The translations under genes and the position numbers were made by a program. From Janthinobacterium sp. UMAB-56 (GTDB lineage Bacteria > Pseudomonadota > Gammaproteobacteria > Burkholderiales > Burkholderiaceae_D): 47,965 bases of DNA. The stretch is from assembly GCF_900095265.1 (NCBI RefSeq), contig NZ_LT607657.1:113234-161198 (forward strand), read 5' to 3'. Every line of letters begins with the position of its first letter. Within the stretch, counting starts at the first letter, position 1. Below are positions 39,827 to 47,965 of the stretch, in pieces. Below the pieces are notes generated by a model. That model was not told the origin of the DNA, made no database searches, and saw only the letters and a list, made by a program, of their open reading frames with translations.

Positions 39827-42697
39827 TCACGCGGCCGCCTGCGTGCTGCTCAGGAGCGTCTCCACCTCGTGCGCCGGCAGCGGGTGGCTGAAATAGTAGC
39901 CTTGCGCTTCGTCGCAGCCGTGCTGGCGCAGGTAATCGAGCTGTTCCGCCGTTTCCACGCCTTCGGCCACCACGCGCAGTTTTAAATTGTGCGCCAGGGC
40001 GATGATGGAGACGACGATGGCCGCATCGTCCGCGTCGCGCGCCACGTCGCCGACGAAACTGCGGTCGATCTTCAGCACGTCGATGGGGAAGGTGCGCAGG
40101 TAGGCGAAGCTGGAATAGCCGGTGCCGAAATCGTCGATGGACAGTTGCACCCCCAGCGCCTTCATGTCGTGCAGCTGGCTGACGGCCAGCGCCACGTCGT
40201 GCATGAACAGGCTTTCCGTCAGTTCCAGTTCCAGGCAGGCGGGCGGCAAGCCCGTTTCAAGCAGCACCTCGGCGATCGAGGCGACCAGGTTCGGCTCGTT
40301 GAACTGGCGCGCCGACAGGTTGACGGCCAGGCGCAGCGTGTCCAGTCCCGCCGCATGCCAGCGTTTCACCTGCGCGCACGCCTCGCGCATGACCCAGGCG
40401 CCGATCGGTACGATCAGGCCCGTATCTTCTGCCAGCGCGATGAAGCGTTGCGGCGCCACCATGCCAAGGTCCGGGTGCTGCCAGCGCAGCAGCGCCTCCA
40501 CGCCGACGATGCGTCCGCTGGCCAGGTCCAGCTGCGGCTGGTAATGCAGCACGAACTGCTCGCGTTCGAGCGCGTTGCGCAGCGCCGTCTCGATGCGCAG
40601 GCGTTCCAGCGTGGCCTGGTTCATGGCTGTCGTGTAGAACTTGATATTGTTGCGGCCCTGTTTCTTGGCGCAATACATGGCGATGTCGGCCTGCTCGATC
40701 AGGTTCTGCGTCTCGCCATTCAGGGTCACGTCGCCGGGGGCGTCATAGCGCGACATGTCGTAGACGGCGACGCCGATGCTGCAGGTGACGAAGAATTCCT
40801 TACCGTCGAGCAATACCGGCTGGGCCACGGCATCCATCACGCGCTGCACGATGGCGCCGCTGAGCACTTCGTCGGCCTGTTCGCACAGGATGGCGACGAA
40901 TTCGTCGCCCGACAGGCGCGCCACCGTATCGCTTTCGCGCAGGCTGGCCTGCAGGCGGGTGGCGATGGTTTTCAGCAGCAGGTCGCCGGCCTTGTGGCCC
41001 AGGCTATCGTTGACAAACTTGAAGCGGTCGAGGTCGATCAACAGTACCCACAATGCGCGGTTCTTGCGGCGCGACAGGGCCATCGCCTGTGCCAGGCGGT
41101 CGCGCAGCAGGGCGCGGTTGGGCAAGCCCGTCAGCACGTCGTGGTGGGCGATGTGCTGGATTTGCTGCTCGGCCAGCTTGCGTTCCGTGATTTCGGACCC
41201 CGTGCCGCGGTAGCCGCGAAATTCGCCCAGTTCGTTGAACAGCGGTTCGCCATTGATGCTGAACCAGCGCAGCTGGCCGTCGCGGTCTTTCATGGCATAT
41301 TCGAGGTTGGAAAAGGGCAGGTGCGCTTCCAGGTTGGCGATATGCTGCTTGCCCCAGCGCGAATTGCGCATCTCCGCATTGTTTTCCCAGCGCGTCATGC
41401 CGATGAAGCGCTCCAGCGGCATGTTCGACTTGTCCGTAAAGCCGCTGGTGATGTGGGTGAAGCAGAAGTTGGCGTCCTGTTCCCAGTACCAGTCCGAAGA
41501 CAGGGCCAGCAGGCGGCGGAAGCGCTTTTCGCTGTCTTGCAAGGCGCGCTCCGTGCGCTGGCGCGCCCGTACGTCGGCGCTGAGCAGTTCATTGCTGCGC
41601 TTGAGGTCGGCCGTGCGCTGCTCCACCAGCAGCTGCACGCGGCGCGAACGCTGTGTCAGTGATTGCACGAAGGCGGCAGTCAGCAGGCTGAACAGCAAGC
41701 CTGCGATCAGGGTAAACAGCGAGCCTATATGATCTGCCAGGAAGGGACGCGGATGGGCTACCACGCGCACATGCCAGGGCCGGCCGGCGGAAAGAAAGGC
41801 CCGGTCATAATGGCTGTGATAGGCAAAATGCAGCCAGCGTGGCAGCGCCTTCCAGGCGCCTGCTTCGTCGGCAGGCGCCTGGCCATGCCGGAAGATCAAC
41901 TGGCGCGGGTCGGCGCCGGCGTCGGCATAGACGCTGAGTTCGAGTTGCGGGTCGCCCAGCAGGTCGGCGCCGGCGAGGATTTTCTGCACCAGTTCCCCAG
42001 CGCGCACGATGGCCGCCGTATCGCCGATCAGCGCCGCGCGCCGCTGCTGCACCGTCTGCAGGGGCAGGCCGTGGCGGTACACGGGGTACACGATGACGAA
42101 GCCCTGCTGCGGTCCCTGCGCCAGGGCCAGCAAGCCGGAGGCGGTGGCCTGGCCGCTGATGATGGCTTGTTCCAGCGCGCGTGCCAGGACGCCGTTCGGG
42201 CTGACGTTCAAGCCGAAGGCGGGGCGGTTGCCCTGCAGGGGGACGAGGTAGTCCACCACCAGGTAGCTGGCGCGCGTCGTCGCGGGCACGACGACGCCAT
42301 CGCGCATTTCCGTCATGGCGTAATCGGGGACGATGCGCCGCAGCTCGGCCTCGAAGGCGGCGCGCTGGTCATGCGGCACGATGCGGTGGAAATTGAAGGC
42401 CTGGATGAACGGGTGGCGCTGCAGCAGCGGCGTGGTGAAGTCGTGGAATTGCTCGCGCGTGACGGGCACGACGGCGGCAAACAGCTGGTTCGTCGTGGTC
42501 AGCACCTCGACCGCATCGTCGAGTCCCTGTTCGATGGCGGCAACGCGCGCGCCGGCGCGCTGCTGCAGGCTCAGGCTCATCTTGTCGTATTCGAGCTGGC
42601 TGATGGCGGCGAACAGCACGGCCGTCACGCTGACGCCGCAGGCAAAGGTCAGCGCGGCTGCGGCGGAAATCGACAATGGCAGGCGGCCACGCAGCAT
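39827..42697 (-). CDS. CHASE-PAS-GGDEF-EAL sensor of cyclic-di-GMP
   Basis: A 956-residue inner-membrane protein. It has TM1 at 10-32, a periplasmic CHASE sensor at about 75-300, TM2 at 325-345, PAS at 390-505, GGDEF at 515-690 and EAL at 700-950. The synthase motif is SGDEF (596-600) with the inhibitory I-site RESD (587-590). The phosphodiesterase has EALLRW (734-739) and, further on, DDFGTGYSS and the loop and catalytic Glu in VAEGVE. Both halves appear intact, so it could make and break cyclic-di-GMP under control of an external signal. It is monocistronic. Confidence 0.93.
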   Translation of the reverse strand: MLRGRLPLSISAAAALTFACGVSVTAVLFAAISQLEYDKMSLSLQQRAGARVAAIEQGLDDAVEVLTTTNQLFAAVVPVTREQFHDFTTPLLQRHPFIQAFNFHRIVPHDQRAAFEAELRRIVPDYAMTEMRDGVVVPATTRASYLVVDYLVPLQGNRPAFGLNVSPNGVLARALEQAIISGQATASGLLALAQGPQQGFVIVYPVYRHGLPLQTVQQRRAALIGDTAAIVRAGELVQKILAGADLLGDPQLELSVYADAGADPRQLIFRHGQAPADEAGAWKALPRWLHFAYHSHYDRAFLSAGRPWHVRVVAHPRPFLADHIGSLFTLIAGLLFSLLTAAFVQSLTQRSRRVQLLVEQRTADLKRSNELLSADVRARQRTERALQDSEKRFRRLLALSSDWYWEQDANFCFTHITSGFTDKSNMPLERFIGMTRWENNAEMRNSRWGKQHIANLEAHLPFSNLEYAMKDRDGQLRWFSINGEPLFNELGEFRGYRGTGSEITERKLAEQQIQHIAHHDVLTGLPNRALLRDRLAQAMALSRRKNRALWVLLIDLDRFKFVNDSLGHKAGDLLLKTIATRLQASLRESDTVARLSGDEFVAILCEQADEVLSGAIVQRVMDAVAQPVLLDGKEFFVTCSIGVAVYDMSRYDAPGDVTLNGETQNLIEQADIAMYCAKKQGRNNIKFYTTAMNQATLERLRIETALRNALEREQFVLHYQPQLDLASGRIVGVEALLRWQHPDLGMVAPQRFIALAEDTGLIVPIGAWVMREACAQVKRWHAAGLDTLRLAVNLSARQFNEPNLVASIAEVLLETGLPPACLELELTESLFMHDVALAVSQLHDMKALGVQLSIDDFGTGYSSFAYLRTFPIDVLKIDRSFVGDVARDADDAAIVVSIIALAHNLKLRVVAEGVETAEQLDYLRQHGCDEAQGYYFSHPLPAHEVETLLSSTQAAA

Positions 42698-42850
42698 GGT
42701 TTTTCCTATCTCACTTCATGGACTATGGGTTCGGCGGCGCCTGCAGGCCCCACGCAGGCAGTAGTTTGTCATAAACCACATCCATCATGCGAATGATGCA
42801 CCAACTCACTGCCAATAGGCAACAACATCTATAGCAGGGGAGGACGACTT

Positions 42851-43627
42851 TCAGTCGCTGCCCGCGCCTGAGCGGCGGCGCAAACGCCACAACTGCCATG
42901 CGGGCAGCCAGCGGTTCAGGAAAGCCAGGCCGGCCATCCGCCGCCAGCGCACCAGACGCACCAGGCGCATGGCGCGGCCGTCTGTGGCGTGGCCTTGCTC
43001 CGGCTTGGCGGCGAAGATGATGCGGTTATTGCCGGCGATGCCGTCGAAGTGGCACACGGCGCCGCGGAAGGTGAGCATCAGGCGCGCCAGCATGGCGGGG
43101 TAGTGCTCGTCATAACTGAACAGGTTGGCCACCAGCACGCCGCCGGGCAGCAGGGTGCGCAGGCAATCGGCATAAAAGCGCGCGCTGCCCAGGGCGGGCG
43201 GCAAGCCCGTTTCATCGTAGCCGTCGAGCAGCAGCACGTCGGCGCAGCCAGGATGCTGGCGGAGATAGCTGACGGCGTCCGTTTCGATGATGCGCAGGCG
43301 CGCATCATCGGGCGGCAGCATGAATTGCTCGCGCAGGGCGATCACGTCGGCGCGCAATTCCAGTACCGTGATGCGGGTGTCGGGCAGGTGGCGGTGGCAG
43401 AATTTCAGCAGCGAACCGCCGCCCAGGCCCACCATCAGGATATGCCGGGGGCGCGGCACGAACAGCGTAAAGCACATCATGGCGCGCGCATAGCGCAACA
43501 GCAGATGGTCGGGGCGCGACAGCAGCATTTCGCTCTGGATCATGCCGGGCTGGAATTCCAGGCGGCGCCGGTCGCCACAGGTATGCACCTGCGGGGCAAG
43601 CGGGGTAGAGCTTCTGTTTTCCGGCAT
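42851..43627 (-). CDS. Spermidine-synthase-like methyltransferase-fold protein
   Basis: A 258-residue Rossmann protein of the spermidine-synthase-like class. It has ILMVGLGGGSLLKFCHRHLPDTRITVLELR, with Gly-rich loop and acidic strand, then DDARLRIIETDAVSYLRQ and VLLLDGYDETGLPP (DxxD-like). The N-terminal beta hairpin of true polyamine synthases is short here, and several amine-binding acids are missing, so the activity may not be polyamine synthesis. A start at 43627 gives the conserved core; an ATG at 43702 adds 25 unlikely residues. No co-operonic gene. Confidence 0.8.
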   Translation of the reverse strand: MPENRSSTPLAPQVHTCGDRRRLEFQPGMIQSEMLLSRPDHLLLRYARAMMCFTLFVPRPRHILMVGLGGGSLLKFCHRHLPDTRITVLELRADVIALREQFMLPPDDARLRIIETDAVSYLRQHPGCADVLLLDGYDETGLPPALGSARFYADCLRTLLPGGVLVANLFSYDEHYPAMLARLMLTFRGAVCHFDGIAGNNRIIFAAKPEQGHATDGRAMRLVRLVRWRRMAGLAFLNRWLPAWQLWRLRRRSGAGSD

Positions 43628-43781
43628 GGGACGACTTCGCTGAGTGGACTGGGGGAGATGCTTTGTTGCATTCAGAGAAATCTGATAAGCTCCCGTGAGC
43701 ATACCCGATTAATCCGCGCCGAGCATGCGTATGCAGACGCGCGGCAGCACGGCCGCGCAGTCGGGCACCATGGAGACAAGC

Positions 43782-44057
43782 ATGTTTTTGGATCACCCCA
43801 TCATTACGGCGACGAACAGTTTTACGGAGCCTGACCGCATCGAGCGCTTGACGCGCGTGTATGGTTACGCGGCGGCGCTGGCTGACGTGGCCGAGAATGT
43901 CGGATTCATTGAAAAAGTAGCGCAAATCCACGATCACAAGGGCACCCTCATCGTGTTCTGGCATGAGGCGCCCAGCGAAGTGGAAAAGCAGTATTTCGTG
44001 CAGGCGTGGGCCAGCAAGATCGGCGACGGCAGCACCAATGTCGAACACGAAATCTGA
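43782..44057 (+). CDS. Small conserved-looking protein of unknown function
   Basis: A 91-residue protein I do not recognise. It is soluble, with no signal or Cys; the middle reads YGYAAALADVAENVGFIEKVAQIHDHKGTLIVFWH in two adjacent parts, compatible with an alpha/beta fold. GGAG lies six bases before the ATG at 43782, deciding the start over two earlier ATGs. It is 37 bp ahead of the diguanylate cyclase and could be co-transcribed with it, so a role in its regulation is conceivable. Confidence 0.6.
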   Translation: MFLDHPIITATNSFTEPDRIERLTRVYGYAAALADVAENVGFIEKVAQIHDHKGTLIVFWHEAPSEVEKQYFVQAWASKIGDGSTNVEHEI

Positions 44058-44094
44058 CCTGGCGCGCCGCGCCTGCGCATCGATAGCCTAGACC

Positions 44095-45246
44095 ATGGAT
44101 ATCAAGACCCTGGTACTGGCCCTGGCGCTCGGCAACCTGAGCCTGTGCGCTGCCCTGTTCTTCTTCGAGTACGAGCGCAAGAAGTCGCTCAGCATGTCTA
44201 CCTGGGCGGTGGCCAAGCAATGCCAGGCCGTGGCCTGGTGTTTGCTGTATTTCCGTGGCGTGCTGCCCGATTTCCTCTCTATCTTGCTCGGCAACAGCCT
44301 GCTGTTTGCCGGCATGGCGCTCGATGCGGGCGCGCTGTGGCAGGCGGCCGGGCGCAGCGGCTGGCGCCGCTATGTATTGCCGGCGCTGGGGCTATCGGTG
44401 GCGCTGTTTGCCGCCTGCTATCTGTTCGATGTGGCGCCGCTGCTGCGCAGCGCCGGCGGTTCGCTGATCGTGGCCTGCTTCTTCCTCGCCGGCGTGGCCG
44501 CGCTGTGCCTGAAATGGCGCGAGGCGAGCATGCTGCGCCGCTTCCTCGTCGTCAGCATGGGCTTGCTGTCGCTGCTGATCGCCGCGCGCGGCGTGCTCGC
44601 CGCCGCCGTCCCCGACTTTGACGCCGAGTTGCTGCAACTGGCCGGTTTCGGCGCCCTGTACCTGATGATGCTGACGAACGCCTTCGGCTATCTGCTGCTG
44701 TCGCGTGAAAAGCTGGGTGGCGAGCTGGCGCGCCTGGAAGTGCTTGACGCGGCCACAGGCGTGCCGAACCGGCGCGGCTTTTACCAGGCACTGGCGCCAT
44801 GGATGGCGCTGGCGCGCCGGCCGGGCTTGCCGACGGCGCTGGTAGTGCTCAATATCGACCACTTTAAAAGAGTCAACGACAGCTATGGCCATCCGGTGGG
44901 CGATGCGGTGCTGAAAACCATCGTCGACACCTGCCGCCAGCAATTGCGCGACAGCGACCTGATGGGGCGCCTGGGTGGCGCCGAATTCGCCATTCAGTTG
45001 CCGCGCACGACCCTGGTCGATGCGCTGATGGTGGCCGAGCGCATCCGCGCCGCTGTCGAAGTGTTGCCCGTCAAGACGGAGCGCGCCGTGCTGCAACTGA
45101 CGGCCAGCCTGGGCGTGACCACCATCCGCGCCGAAGACAGCACCGTCAGCCTGTTCAAGCGGGCCGACGAGGCGCTGCAGGCGGCCAAGCACGCGGGTCG
45201 CAACAGAGTGGTGGAAGCGCAAGGCGCCAGCACGCTGGATATTTAA
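44095..45246 (+). CDS. Membrane diguanylate cyclase with altered GGAEF motif
   Basis: A 383-residue protein. Residues 1-205 hold six or seven hydrophobic segments (a sensor membrane domain), followed by a GGDEF domain. The active-site loop reads R-L-G-G-A-E-F (292-298): the usual Asp/Glu at the third position is Ala, which is a metal ligand in active enzymes. The I-site RDSD (285-288) at correct spacing, plus LNIDHFKRVNDSYGH and the C-terminal RADEALQAAKHAGRN, are normal. It may be weak, inactive or a cyclic-di-GMP-binding receptor. ATG 44095 is 37 bp after the small gene. Confidence 0.88.
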   Translation: MDIKTLVLALALGNLSLCAALFFFEYERKKSLSMSTWAVAKQCQAVAWCLLYFRGVLPDFLSILLGNSLLFAGMALDAGALWQAAGRSGWRRYVLPALGLSVALFAACYLFDVAPLLRSAGGSLIVACFFLAGVAALCLKWREASMLRRFLVVSMGLLSLLIAARGVLAAAVPDFDAELLQLAGFGALYLMMLTNAFGYLLLSREKLGGELARLEVLDAATGVPNRRGFYQALAPWMALARRPGLPTALVVLNIDHFKRVNDSYGHPVGDAVLKTIVDTCRQQLRDSDLMGRLGGAEFAIQLPRTTLVDALMVAERIRAAVEVLPVKTERAVLQLTASLGVTTIRAEDSTVSLFKRADEALQAAKHAGRNRVVEAQGASTLDI

Positions 45247-45253
45247 GGCCGGC

Positions 45254-45568
45254 TTACTTTTTGCGCGAGCCCAGCCAGCTGGGTTCCTTGCCGCATTCCT
45301 TGCTCAAGAACAAGGCGTCCAGGCCAGGATCGCAGCGCCGGTCAGGCGCCTTCATCGGCTCCACGCTCAACCATTCACTCTTGGGCAGGATCTTTTCCTC
45401 GCGTGGCGCAATGGGCGGCGCGGGCGGCAGGCTGTCTTGCCACCTAGACTCTGCGGCGGGTGCGGGCGGGGTGGCCCAGTTTGCATCGACCTGCGCGGCG
45501 TGCGCTGGCGGTGTGTCCGCGTGTGCTGCGGCGCACAGCAAGCTGCCCGCCAAGACGAGCATGCGCAT
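45254..45568 (-). CDS. Small exported protein of unknown function
   Basis: A 104-residue protein with the signal MRMLVLAGSLLCAAAHA cut before DTPP. The mature part is Pro/Ala rich, then KILPKSEWLSVEPMKAPDRRCDPGLDALFLSKECG with two Cys that could form a disulfide. Function unknown. The frame also opens at 45592; the later ATG begins the hydrophobic signal directly and is preferred. It is convergent with the diguanylate cyclase by 7 bp. Confidence 0.55.
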   Translation of the reverse strand: MRMLVLAGSLLCAAAHADTPPAHAAQVDANWATPPAPAAESRWQDSLPPAPPIAPREEKILPKSEWLSVEPMKAPDRRCDPGLDALFLSKECGKEPSWLGSRKK

Positions 45569-45700
45569 GGCGGCGCTGTTTACTGAAATCATGGTTTATC
45601 CTTGCTTGGTGCCGGGAAGGCGTACCCTGCAGTATGACGGCAGCCGGAAGCATATAGACTAGAAAATTGCAACGGTATGTTACCAAAGGGACTATAGTTA

Positions 45701-45729
45701 CTTGCTGCAAACAGGTGCATTGCAGCAAG
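45701..45729. repeat. Perfect 10-bp inverted repeat in intergenic region
   Basis: CTTGCTGCAA (45701-45710) and TTGCAGCAAG (45720-45729) are exact reverse complements around a 9-nt centre (29 bp in all). It lies about 140 bp upstream of the calcium antiporter gene and 133 bp upstream of the small exported gene on the other strand. A dimeric regulator site between divergent genes is more likely than a terminator, as no T-run follows. Confidence 0.5.
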
Positions 45730-45872
45730 GTGACGCGGCGCGGGGCAGCGGCAGCCAAACGTGTGCATATCCTAACTTTCATTTAAGCTAAGCAAGTTAT
45801 GCTAGGCGCGTACGCCAGGCTCGCCTTTGCCGTTCGCACCGCACCCTCTTTTTGACTCTTGCCAGGCCTATA

Positions 45873-46955
45873 ATGAAAATGCTGAAATCCCTGCCTGTAT
45901 GGCCGCTTGCCGCCCCGCTTGCCGGCTGGTTGTTACTCTTCGGTTCCACCTTCAATCTCGGCGGCGCCTACCAGATACTGCTGGTGGCCGGCCTGATCGG
46001 CAGCGTGCTGGCCGCCGTCTACCACGCGGAAGTGGTAGCGCACCGCATCGGCGAACCGTATGGCACCCTGGTGCTGGCGCTGGCCGTGACCCTGATCGAA
46101 GTGGCGCTGATCGTCTCGCTGATGCTGGCCGGCGGACCGGAGACGACGGGCCTGGCGCGCGACACCGTGTTTGCCGCCATCATGATCATTTTGAACGGCA
46201 TCGTCGGCATCTGCCTGCTGCTGGGCGCCGGGCGCCACCGGGAACAGACCTTCGGCCTGCTGGGCGTGAGCGCTTCGCTGGCCACCCTGGCGGCCATCGC
46301 CATCCTGACGCTGGTGCTGCCGAACTACACGTCCAGCGCCGCCGGCCCGTACTACAATTCCAGCCAGCTGATCTTCATCGCCGTGATCTCGCTGGTCCTG
46401 TACGGCACCTTCGTGCTGGTGCAGACCGTGCGTCACCGCGATTACTTCCTGCCCAAGGAAGCTGTCGGCGATGAAGAGGTGCATGCGGCGCCACCCACGC
46501 CCACCGTCGCCTGGGTCAGCGCCGGCGCGCTGCTGGTATGCCTGGGCGCCGTGGTGCTGCTGGCCAAGTCGCTGGCGCCCGCGCTGGAGACGGCGATCGC
46601 CGCCATGGGCGCACCGAAAACCCTGGTCGGCATCGTCATCGCCGGCATCGTGCTGCTGCCCGAAGGCCTGGCCGCCGTGCGCGCCGCGCGCGCCAACCGT
46701 TTGCAAACGAGCTTGAACCTGGCGCTCGGCTCCGCGCTGGCCAGCATCGGCCTGACGATACCCGCCGTGGTGGTGGTGTCGCTGGCCACGGGCCTGACGG
46801 TCACATTGGGGCTCGATATCAAGTCGACAGTGCTGTTGCTGCTGTCGCTGATGGTGGCCACCCTGTCGCTGGGCACGGGCCGTACCACGGTCATGCAGGG
46901 CACGGTGCATTTGGTAATTTTTGCCGTATATTTATTTACCACCATCGTGCCTTAA
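45873..46955 (+). CDS. Calcium/proton antiporter (ChaA-like)
   Basis: A 360-residue CaCA-superfamily antiporter with about ten membrane segments. The two alpha repeats are clear: GEPYGTLVLALAVTLIEVALIVSLM (around 60-85) and LLPEGLAAVRAARANRLQTSLNLALGSALASIGL (around 270-300), each with the acidic residue (Glu) that binds the cation. A loop of about 30 residues with PKEAVGDEEV separates the halves. It exports Ca2+ (and perhaps K+/Na+) for H+. ATG 45873 is chosen; the frame extends to a TTG at 45852. Confidence 0.9.
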   Translation: MKMLKSLPVWPLAAPLAGWLLLFGSTFNLGGAYQILLVAGLIGSVLAAVYHAEVVAHRIGEPYGTLVLALAVTLIEVALIVSLMLAGGPETTGLARDTVFAAIMIILNGIVGICLLLGAGRHREQTFGLLGVSASLATLAAIAILTLVLPNYTSSAAGPYYNSSQLIFIAVISLVLYGTFVLVQTVRHRDYFLPKEAVGDEEVHAAPPTPTVAWVSAGALLVCLGAVVLLAKSLAPALETAIAAMGAPKTLVGIVIAGIVLLPEGLAAVRAARANRLQTSLNLALGSALASIGLTIPAVVVVSLATGLTVTLGLDIKSTVLLLLSLMVATLSLGTGRTTVMQGTVHLVIFAVYLFTTIVP

Positions 46956-46977
46956 GCGTCGCCATCGCGCGACTTCT

Positions 46978-47029
46978 TGTCACAATCCTGTCACGCCGCT
47001 GTCATACGATGGGGGTAGTGTGGTAGGAT
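46978..47029 (+). promoter_or_regulatory. Pho box and PhoB-type promoter of ppx
   Basis: TGTCA occurs at 46978, 46989 and 47000, exactly 11 bp apart, each within a C/T-TGTCA-C/T context, the direct-repeat layout bound by PhoB. The last repeat takes the place of a -35, and TAGGAT (47024-47029) is a fitting -10, 18 bp away. Transcription would start near 47036, giving a leader of about 85 nt. Control by phosphate starvation is expected. Confidence 0.8.
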
Positions 47030-47119
47030 TTTTAAATCGTTTAAATGATTTATATAGTTTAGCAACTGAATTTGCCAACTTTTCCAGTTGGCATTGCAAT
47101 GACATGACAAGAGGCCAGT

Positions 47120-47965
47120 ATGTATGCAGCGGTGGACCTGGGGTCCAACAGTTTTCGTTTACACGTCGGCAAGCATGATGGCGACACCATACGCGTGGTC
47201 AAGAGCGTGCGCGACCCGATACGCCTGGCTGCCGGCCTGGACGACAATGGCGACCTGACCGAGGCGGCCATGCAGGCGGCGCTGGCCTGCCTGCAGCGCT
47301 TTCGCGCCATTCTCGCCGGTTTCGAACTCGATGCCGTGCGCGTGGTGGCCACGTCGGCCATGCGCGTGGCGCGCAACGGCGCCGTCTTCCTGCCGCTGGC
47401 CGAGCAAGCCATCGGCTACCCGATCGAGATCATCTCGGGCGAGGAAGAGGGGCGCTTGATCTACATGGGCGTGGCCAATGCGCTGGCCATTCCCGGCGAG
47501 CGCCGGCTGGTGATGGATATCGGCGGCGGCTCGACCGAACTGATACTGGGGCGCGGCAACGATATCGAAAGGGTCGAGTCCTTCAGCCTGGGCACTGTCA
47601 AGCAAAGCCTGTCGTTCTTCGTCGGCGGGCGCATCGACGCGCCGTCGTTCGAGGCGGCCATCCTGTCGGCGCGCAGCCATTTTGAAGATGCCGCGCCGCC
47701 GTACCGCCCGCAGCACTGGAAGACGGCCTACGGCTCTTCCGGCACCATCCGCACGATCGCCGACATCATCTCCCGCAACAAGCTGGGCGACGGCTTGCTC
47801 AGCAGCGTCAGCCTCGATGCGCTGGCGCGCCGCTTCATTGAACTCGGTCACACCAGCCGCATCGACATGCCCGGCTTGCGGCCTGATCGCGCCAGTACCA
47901 TCGTCGGCGGCCTGGCCATTTTGATCGGCCTGTTCCGCGAACTGGCCATTCCCGCCATGACGCCG
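47120..47965 (+). CDS. ppx: Exopolyphosphatase Ppx/GppA family (3' truncated by window)
   Basis: The visible 282 residues start YAAVDLGSNSFRLHVG, the phosphate-1 motif of the ASKHA-fold Ppx/GppA class. Next come VVATSAMRVARN, EIISGEEEGRLIYMG (catalytic Glu region) and VMDIGGGSTELILG, the phosphate-2 loop. It hydrolyses terminal phosphates of polyphosphate or the 5'-phosphate of pppGpp. The ATG at 47120 has GAGG five or six bases upstream. The frame is open at the window edge; full proteins are about 500 residues. A Pho box in front ties it to phosphate limitation, which favours Ppx over a general GppA role. Confidence 0.92.
   Translation, partial: MYAAVDLGSNSFRLHVGKHDGDTIRVVKSVRDPIRLAAGLDDNGDLTEAAMQAALACLQRFRAILAGFELDAVRVVATSAMRVARNGAVFLPLAEQAIGYPIEIISGEEEGRLIYMGVANALAIPGERRLVMDIGGGSTELILGRGNDIERVESFSLGTVKQSLSFFVGGRIDAPSFEAAILSARSHFEDAAPPYRPQHWKTAYGSSGTIRTIADIISRNKLGDGLLSSVSLDALARRFIELGHTSRIDMPGLRPDRASTIVGGLAILIGLFRELAIPAMTP

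Noticed and set aside
39989..41662. 557-residue open frame on the plus strand within the GGDEF-EAL gene
   Set aside because: It is antisense to intact GGDEF and EAL domains, with Gln/Arg/His-rich low-information sequence and no recognisable domain.
39827..42697. SGDEF as a sign of an inactive cyclase
   Set aside because: The metal-binding Asp and catalytic Glu are kept; Ser for the first Gly occurs in active enzymes, so degeneracy is not supported.

Overview
The window is a high-GC chromosomal segment that looks like a betaproteobacterium of the Oxalobacteraceae (Janthinobacterium/Duganella/Massilia type). This assignment rests on protein flavour, codon use and gene content, not on a database search. 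No rRNA, tRNA or CRISPR array was seen. Genes at both edges are cut by the window: a molybdenum hydroxylase subunit on the left and an exopolyphosphatase on the right.

Region 1 (1-2636) holds the molybdopterin subunit of an isoquinoline-oxidoreductase-type enzyme and an alpha/beta-hydrolase-fold protein that seems to have lost its catalytic serine. Region 2 (about 2660-16246) looks like an acquired island of about 13.6 kb. A 21-bp direct repeat (20/21 identical) flanks it. The right copy lies inside the 3' end of fghA, and the left copy encodes the same C-terminal residues followed by a stop. Just inside the left end is a truncated IS481-type transposase. The rest is an unusual set of genes in four transcription units: a nucleotidyltransferase and a ferritin-like diiron protein (-); a PaaK-like adenylate-forming enzyme with an SsuA/TauA-type ABC importer (+); a small orphan protein, 2H phosphoesterase, threonine-type sulfatase-fold enzyme, sulfotransferase-like protein and methyltransferase (-); and a second ferritin-like diiron protein, a cupin and a second sulfotransferase-like P-loop protein (+). 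I do not recognise this combination as a known pathway. It reads as a small-molecule synthesis or modification cluster and is the main candidate for an undescribed system.

Region 3 (16214-23355) is housekeeping and metabolic: S-formylglutathione hydrolase, a sirtuin, a signal peptidase I, oleate hydratase, a GNAT acetyltransferase, a VOC protein, a DinB-like protein and an HDOD protein. Region 4 (23397-31588) is a minus-strand catabolic unit. An IclR regulator is followed by an acyl-CoA dehydrogenase, an acyl-CoA ligase and a full LivKHMGF-type importer, implying uptake, CoA activation and oxidation of a carboxylic acid.

Region 5 (31739-34464) is a compact second candidate system. Two ModE-like boxes sit directly upstream of a TonB-dependent receptor, followed by a secreted SUOX-fold protein with no cysteine and then a terminator. 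It is best read as molybdate-responsive outer-membrane acquisition of molybdenum or a related ligand. Region 6 (34597-47965) contains an orphan flagellar-rod-like protein, a NYN-LOTUS RNA-binding protein, a hemolysin-III/PAQR protein, a LysR regulator, a MORN-repeat protein, two cyclic-di-GMP enzymes, a spermidine-synthase-like protein, a Ca2+/H+ antiporter, and a ppx gene behind a three-repeat Pho box.
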